Positions 57,000 through 64,000 of a stretch of DNA of 64,000 nucleotides are shown here, one piece after another. The stretch covers positions 7,361,205 through 7,425,204 of the forward strand of contig NC_049984.1 of assembly GCF_000003815.2 (NCBI RefSeq), read 5' to 3'. Both the position numbers and the translations under genes were made by a program. Position 1 is the stretch's first letter. Each line of letters begins with the position of its first letter. This stretch comes from Branchiostoma floridae (Eukaryota; Chordata; Leptocardii; Amphioxiformes; Branchiostomatidae). The notes under the pieces are model-generated. The model was not told the DNA's origin and ran no database searches. It was given only the letters and a program-made list of their open reading frames with translations.

Positions 57000-59900
57000 C
57001 AGTTTGTAGACCAAAGTGGAAGGGACATGATTCTAGTAAACAGGAGGATGATGTGATGATTTCTCTCTTATCCTTATACTAGAGAGATGCAGAAATTACA
57101 GTATGAATTTTATTTTGTAATAATATCCTTTCAAGGAATTTGCATATTGTTTTCCTATATCTGACAGTTACATTTATACTATGATTTTTATAATATCCAT
57201 GTGTTTGTCATCAATGTTTAGTTGATGTATTGTGAATAGAAAATTGATGACATGAAGGTATGTAATAATGAAATAGAATAGCACTTATTGAAATAATGTA
57301 CAATGTAAATCCAGTGCACAAACAACATCTGTTCACACATATATGTTATGTAGTACTGTGTAGTATTTTTTTCCATCTGTACATATCTACTGATGATAGT
57401 GAAGCTAGCATCTTGCACTTACTCAAACCTCTCATCTCTATCTAAACCCTCTCTGTTGTAAGTTGACCCCAGTGTGTGTCACAGATAGGGTCTCAGTATT
57501 AGTACACAATATATCTATTATTTCTTTATTGATTTCTTTGTTGATATGAGTGACTGGTTTCTTTGTCAATATGACTGACATTGTGACACTATATTTCCCT
57601 TCAAGATCGCCCTCTTTGGCATTTCCTGGTCTGGTGTGACAGGCTGTTTAAAGGTTTTAAATGGGAACCATGTGACTGACAGTACTATACTACTATTGAT
57701 TGGTGATTACAGTGCAAAAGTTGTTGATTGGTTTGAAGAATTAGCCCATTCCATCTATAATGTTTCTGTGGATTGGTTCTCATTAGAAGAAGAAGAATTA
57801 CAGGAAGTGCCACCCTGAAACAAAGTCACTCATTCACTATCCAACTTTTTTTCTCTGTCTTGCAAGGGTTGGACTTAACGTGAACACAGTAAAACACTGT
57901 GTCAAAAATGTGCCAAACAGACAAAAGATGAATGGTTGCTGACTAATGTACACAGTTGGAGATAAGTCCTTTGTGTCACTATAATGGCTACCAAATATGC
58001 TGAAGATTACAGTGAATGGGACAGATGTTGCATTCTCCTTAACTGTCGTAAAGGGAAATAGATAGTTTTAGACGTATTAAATTAGTTCACGTTACCTGAC
58101 ACAGAAAAGAAGTGGCAGAGAAAGTTTGATATCACTCAACGTCAACAGGAACTGCGATGTTAAAAGGAACTGTGATGTTAAAAGGAACCGGCTGACAAGT
58201 AGAAGCATGGGGAAGTTAACCCGGGGCACATGCAGCTATTGATATTGTCTGACATGTGGATATGTGTGTGCCAGAATGGGGAGATGGATGAGACCAGTAT
58301 GAGGGAGAAACCAAAGGGGGGACGTGTCACAGATTAGCAGAATCTGTGAAGAAGTACCTCTAATGGAAGTGTAATGGGGCAAGGATTAAGGCCTAGGGTA
58401 GGTTTCTGTCAAATAACGGTGTGTTTCCACTTTCTCAGGGGCTTTAATGACAAGAATGTGGCTGAGGGGCTTATGGTAATGTTACCAAGTAGTCATGGAA
58501 GGATAATCTAATGCTGACAGAATAATGACATTTTGATGCCAGGGGCAGAAGGGTGGGAGGGGGCATCGGCATCTTGTCTGTTGTTGCAATAGCTGTAGGA
58601 AAAATAGCAGACAGGAACAAGTTCTTCTGGGAAATGATTGCAATTGCAGCCAAGTCAGCCAGCCACAGGCTGGAATGAAACCCAAACTTGTAATCCCTTG
58701 GTGGCATGGACTTGACAATGAGGTCACCTGTAGCTATTCCTTCATCTCCGTCTGGAGCACCCAAATAGTAACAACCTTTCAACGGTGCACTTATACATGT
58801 ACCTGCGAGCAACACTGAAGCAAAACTAATGGGGAGGTTACAAAGGATAGAAGTGCCTGAGAGGCAGTATGCATGGAAGGAAGGAAAGGACTTTCCTTAT
58901 CAAGATCAGACAAGCCGGGATGAAAGCCTTACAGGGTTACTTTGATGTTTCTTGAAAGCCTTCGCCGAAAAGGTGTTTGCAGATGTAGAAGATTGGATAT
59001 CTTTGAATTAACGTGACTGCATAATGTAGAACTTTGTCCAGTGTGGGTTCCTGCAACATGCAAAGGTGAATTTAAAAAAAACATCAGTAGTCTAGTAAGA
59101 ATACCAATATGCAAAATAGATACAGCTGTGAAAAAAGCAGGATCTATGCCTCCTGTATAGTTTAATTGGTCAGTATGTGTCAGTGCTGCCATTAAATATT
59201 TGCTAAAGTTTTGAGTTTCCATCGATTAGGTTTCAGCACATTTTTCACTGAGGCTTGTTGACTTAGTCACCGACTATATATACATTGTATCTATATTGTA
59301 CCAAAAGTCTTTGATTACAAGCCCCCCACCCCCACCCCCCACCCCACACACACACACATACACTCAAGACAGCTTCTTTTTTTCAGCTTCTTATTTTTCA
59401 GTATCATTTTCACACCAGGGCATGAAAAATACATTTGTTTAGAACTTTGAAATGTTCCTGAACTGGTTTTGGATACATGAAACATAAAACAAAAGTAAAG
59501 AACTTTTTCAACGGATAGCTGCAGGGCTTTCGTCGAAAGCTGAACTTTGCTTCGTGTGATGGAAAAATTTTAAAACTCGACGGTTAACCCTGACAGACAA
59601 AATTGTGGCTAAAGATAAAAACACAGAATTTGAATACCAAAATGTCATGGAAAGAAATCTTCTAATGAAATCCTCTAATGTTATCATTTTGAACATTATG
59701 CCATTTTCTTTATCAGTTATCACAATGTTTGCTATAACAAGGTCTGCAATATTGTTGTTATCCTCCAAATTTGACCAACCCCATGGTAGACATCGTCGAT
59801 TAAGTTGGGTGTGGGCCTCTCCAGATGGATGGTCGAATGGGTAAAAAATTGCGAAGGATTTTCGCATCCAAGGAAATTAGACTGACGAAAAAATGTGAGC

Positions 59901-62390
59901 TGGTTAGACCACTGATCTTTGGTGACCATAGATTGTTTTAACAGTGGTCATTGGTGCTGAAATATTTGCAGTTGTTAATTTATGATGAAAGACTATCATT
60001 GTGGCCTTGAAAGTTGCACTGTGTGACATTTAGACAATACAGAGTAATTGTGTCCTTTTCTGAAGGGAAAAGATGTGTTTCCAAAGATGAAGTTCTTGAT
60101 TGTGCATTTAATTAGCCAGCCTGGAGTGATGACCCCACCTTAGGGGACCTCCCTGTGCCCAGCATGTTGTTGTTTATAAACAGAGAGGTCTAGTTTGAGA
60201 TGGTGTTTCTCACCCATCTGCAGACCTTGTTCAGCTTGTTTTTATACCATTCACAACCACCAGGAGTACAAAATGATGCAAAAATAGTAAAAGATGTTGT
60301 TTAGGTCAGTAAGTTTTGAGAAATTCTTTTTCTTTCTCCACTATTTTTCAACTGTGTGTCTAGAAGTGTGGCAACACTTTTGGTGTCTAGTTGGCAATTT
60401 CAGGAACTTGACTTAACCATTTCTGTAGCACTGGCCAGCCAACCCTGACTTTACCAAGCTTAGATTGGTGGGCCTTTGTGGGATCAGTCTATATCCTTGT
60501 TGTTAAGTTGTGGATGACATTTATTTTTCAAGTGCAGCCAAATGGCTTATCAGTCGCCTCTGCACTGTCTCTGTACAATAAAATGTCTTGAAGAGTGGCT
60601 AGAATAGTTACTTAGCCAAGCCTACAGCCTATCCACCAGTTGGAGACTGAGCGGTGATAGTTTACACTAGGTCGGTTTATTGGGTGCTTTTGTAGTGCAA
60701 CCATGGCCTTTAACAGTCTCTTACAAGTTATGACTGTCAGTCTTTTGTGAGTTGAATGCACATATTAGAGCATGCTGCTTGACTTTTAAGTTCAGCTTGT
60801 GATGCATTATGCCTCTTGTAATCCATAAAACTCTCTGACTAAGTTGCTTCCCTGCACATCTGTCTTTTAGAGGAACATTTTTCAGTCTCCACAGACGTGA
60901 CATTTTCCAATCTAAGCCGCCACTCTCGGCATGTCCCTGCATGCATACCGCGGCAAAGTCCGTGCCAAATTGGATGCGGCTCCGCAGCCTGTGCGTGATT
61001 CTTCGCCGTCGTTTTCAGTAAGAGGGTTTGATGTGTGTCCCATTCAGAGCAATTTCATCCATTACGACTTGGTACTTGACAGCCCGAAGACACGTTTGGA
61101 TGGTTAGTGACATGATGATCCCAGATTGTGAATAAATTGAAGGGTATTTATGGGTACGTGACACGCAAGTTTCTTTTCCATTTGTACCTGCCACACATGT
61201 TTTATCTTCGCCATGATAGACTGGAAGGTACAAAGGATGGCAAATTGCCTCACCTGTGCGAGGATGATGATGTGTTACAGCATCCCTGATCAAACTGGTG
61301 TCTCCTGTCAGCTATTTTCGGAAGGGAGAGCCAAAAATAGGGTTGAAACCAAATTGTAATTCCATGAATTAAACTCCCACGTAGGTGTTTTCTTTGGATA
61401 GTCTGAAAAGATGAATGAACTGTTAGAAACACGACTTATGTTCAAATTTATGAGATATATATTAGACACCTGGCACATCTCCATCTTCTATTCAGCTAAA
61501 AGAAAGGGTATGTCAACCCATACGGGGAGGTAGAACCCCTACTGTGCTGTATAAAACCGTATGTCTGTACTACTCCACTTCTATATGAGATATTAAGGTT
61601 ACCTTGTGTCTGTATCTCATCCTCTTTTATTTCATGATCCTTGAACTCTGCATCAGAATGTTATTTGGCTCTGCAATTATATTTTATGATATGAAGAATT
61701 ATGATGAACTCCTGAAGAAAGTTATTTTTCAGATGATTTTTGGAGCAGTTGATTACTTGTGATAGGAAATGTTTTAGATAGAAAGTTGAGAGAACTCCAG
61801 AACAACATTTTATGCAGAGAATGTTCCAACTGGAGTGTTCTATACCCCCTGAAGATACAATATTATGCTCAAGTGGGGCTGATAATGGTATGCATATGGT
61901 GCATGACGATTCCAATAGCAGTATTCATCCAAGGGTGACAGGAACGATATCTTTCTATGAGCAGGAAAATGACTTACATGGCTGTTGTGGCACGGTTTTG
62001 ATTAGGAGTCACGGAGCCTCATGAAAGATGGTCCTTCATTGTCGTGTTTTCATTACAGCAATGATGAAGCTTGCGGAACTGCGCTGGTCGGATACATTAA
62101 CTGTGTTTTTATTTGATTTGTTATCTGCGTTTAGATTCCGCAGCACACGTTCTCGTCGACAAGGCAGTCGGTTATTTCACACGGCTCTGAACTTGCAGGG
62201 GACACTGTCAGTCAAAGTTGAAGTTATTTGCTGTTTAAGTGTTCAGCAGGTCAATGAGGTATCATGTAGTGGAACATTTTTCATGATGTACTCTGCCACA
62301 TTTAAAGGCAGGCCTAGCTCACAGTCCCATATTGCTGAACTGACAGTCTAATAAAACATTACAATGTTCAGGGTATAATGAGAATCCTTT
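57000..62390. other. Non-coding stretch with conserved-looking patches
   Basis: No credible gene. A C-rich run with (CA)n lies at about 59321-59362. Complex, non-repetitive patches occur at 60880-61300 and 61800-62220; the latter has an open frame of about 70 codons (61812-62021) behind an acceptor-like TTTTATGCAG but no recognisable similarity. Confidence 0.3.
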
Positions 62391-63020
62391 GCCTCACAGA
62401 AATGTAAGCTACTTAGCTAGAATTCTTTCCACACCTTTTGGTGTATTGGGCAATGCCCATCTCTGTTTTAATAGCCCTTGGCCACACACTTTTGGAAGCA
62501 CTACAGAAGAGGGCTAGTCCACTTTTAGTGGTACTTATTGAACTCTACTCTACTACTACTCTTTATGTTAAGTGCATTGTACTTGCAGAGAAAGCAAATG
62601 ATTTTTAAAAGTTTTTGGTATGTGTTGTGTCCTTTATCTCTTTGTCAAGTCTGCCGTATAGTCTTGGGTTCATTTCTAAGCAAGACGTCCATCCACAGTT
62701 TTGGGTCTGATCTGCAAGTATTACTTGTACCTGGGCAGTTGGGTCTGGGCAGTGCTGAATTACGCATTTGATATATTTACATAATATAATGTTACTTCTA
62801 AAAGAAAGAAGTGCCGAATCCAAAACCTAAAAATTATATTGCTGTTGCCCATACTGTAATGTTTGTTTTCCTGGTAACAGCTTGATCATAACCTTTGATT
62901 AGAAATAGTATGTGTCAAAATGAATGTGCATGATTATTATTACACTAACTCTTTTTCATAAGCATTTTCACCTCTGCTGAGGCTAAATGTGGATCAAAAT
63001 AAACTCAACTCAACTCTCAA
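62391..63020 (+). mobile_element. Possible LINE 3' end
   Basis: Ends CTGAGGCTAAATGTGGATCA followed by AAAATAAACTCAACTCAACT, a tail pattern typical of non-LTR elements that end in short tandem repeats. The 5' boundary is unknown and no protein frame is recognisable. Confidence 0.35.
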
Positions 63021-64000
63021 CTATTCTAGTGCCAGTTTATCATTGGTAGGAAACATAATGCTCACCTTTTTGATATTGTTCAGCCATAGTCATAACATCA
63101 AATCACTGATGTGTGTAACAACTATTGCGATCTCTCACAAGCCATTCAAACTGTTGTGATAAAGTTTTTTCATGCAGAGGACGACATGAGGCACATGAAT
63201 ATAACTCAGGGGATTAGAGGCATCATTTGTTGTCTCAACTTCATATACATCATCATGCGCGTTAGGCATGCTATCGTATCTCATGGCTGCCCCCCTCCCG
63301 TAACTTCTTGTTCATTAGCCGATAGCAATTCTGTCTCCACTTCGTCCCTTATCTTCCCTTGGGAAAATTTCTAAAAAGACAGATGCAGCTCTGCAACCTT
63401 ACAAGCATATTATTTCTCCCATGCTAATTTTCGACGCAGTGTTTATGGTCACGTATGGAGACCCTTGATGGCCATTTTAGGGGTTTAAGGGAGAGTGGTA
63501 TCCTCTTATATTGCCACCTCTCGGCGGAGAATTATGGCGTTTGAAATTCAGAGAGTGGACCAGAGCATTAACAGATATTGTGTAGAATTTATTATCTGAT
63601 ATGGCATGCTATATACATATTATCTTTCCACGGTTTTGAGGACCCTTAAGACTTGTAATGAATCCTCTCTCACTGCTTTGAGTTTGTCAAGTAGGTTATG
63701 ACTGGAAAAGTTTGTTCACAAGTAAAGGTAGTTGTAGTGATTTTCTGACACAAGGCTATGGAATGCAGCATTTCTTTAATTATTAGAAATTATGGCAATT
63801 TTGTTTCGTGATGCAGTCAGGTAATCAGCTTTGGTGTTTGACCTTTAAATGTAGAATCATGACAAATGTGGTAATGTAAAACTATACAACTGAATAAGTA
63901 ATAATGGAAATATGAATGAATGAAAGATCAAATCTAAATTCCTGAACTTCTTAAGATTTTGGCACACTTAAGGGGTATCTGCCATTTTCACACCTTCAGT
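63021..64000. other. Non-coding stretch
   Basis: An 87-codon open frame at 63111-63374 shows no recognisable domain or splice context. Nothing else identified. Confidence 0.3.

Noticed and set aside
58471-58815. 114-codon - strand frame
   Set aside because: Two overlapping frames are open together and neither resembles a known family.
63111-63374. 87-codon + strand frame near the window end
   Set aside because: No domain, no start or splice context, and no similarity recognised.

Overview
This is eukaryotic, animal genomic DNA: split genes with canonical GT/AG introns, tRNA-derived SINEs, LINE fragments, hAT-like and other small inverted-repeat DNA transposons, and one assembly gap (Ns, 4604-4926). 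The encoded proteins resemble vertebrate orthologues along their whole length. Together with the compact intron style and repeat content this suggests an invertebrate chordate, most likely amphioxus (Branchiostoma). The species is inferred, not proven.

Layout. (1) 1-11.4 kb, + strand: TRPC4AP (TRUSS), with 21 visible coding exons and at least one exon apparently lost in the gap. (2) 14.8-25.4 kb, + strand: AOAH (acyloxyacyl hydrolase), 22 coding exons giving a complete 569-residue protein with signal peptide, saposin-B region and GDSL-type catalytic core; a tRNA-Pro(AGG) gene sits in its intron 3. (3) 31.4-26.8 kb, - strand: a seven-exon CAP-Gly domain gene that I cannot assign to a named family; it converges tail-to-tail with AOAH. 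(4) 31.5-64 kb: no confidently coding gene. This half holds transposons (a 1.79 kb hAT-like element with 8-bp target duplication, a TA-flanked MITE, a 5'-truncated LINE with an intact YADD motif, a 341-bp foldback element), several tandem repeats, a CpG-rich block at 45.2-45.8 kb and a few exon-like or conserved-looking patches. It may be the 5' intronic territory of a large gene or intergenic DNA.

Most striking observation: AOAH intron 9 contains a 37-bp minisatellite in which every unit carries a sequence that matches, or nearly matches, the RE1/NRSE site of the neuronal repressor REST (pattern TYAGMRCCNNRGMSAG). There are 11 units in exact 37-bp register plus one degenerate unit, and one more exact copy in intron 12. 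Other notable items are a 167-bp hairpin element with a perfect 9-bp target duplication and relatives nearby, a probable GC-AG intron and an optional LINE-derived C-terminus in the CAP-Gly gene, and a minisatellite built on CCATGGTAACC in a TRPC4AP intron.

TRPC4AP (ubiquitin-ligase receptor and TNF-receptor scaffold) and AOAH (LPS deacylation) both touch innate immunity in mammals. Their adjacency here could be coincidence, and nothing in the sequence shows co-regulation.
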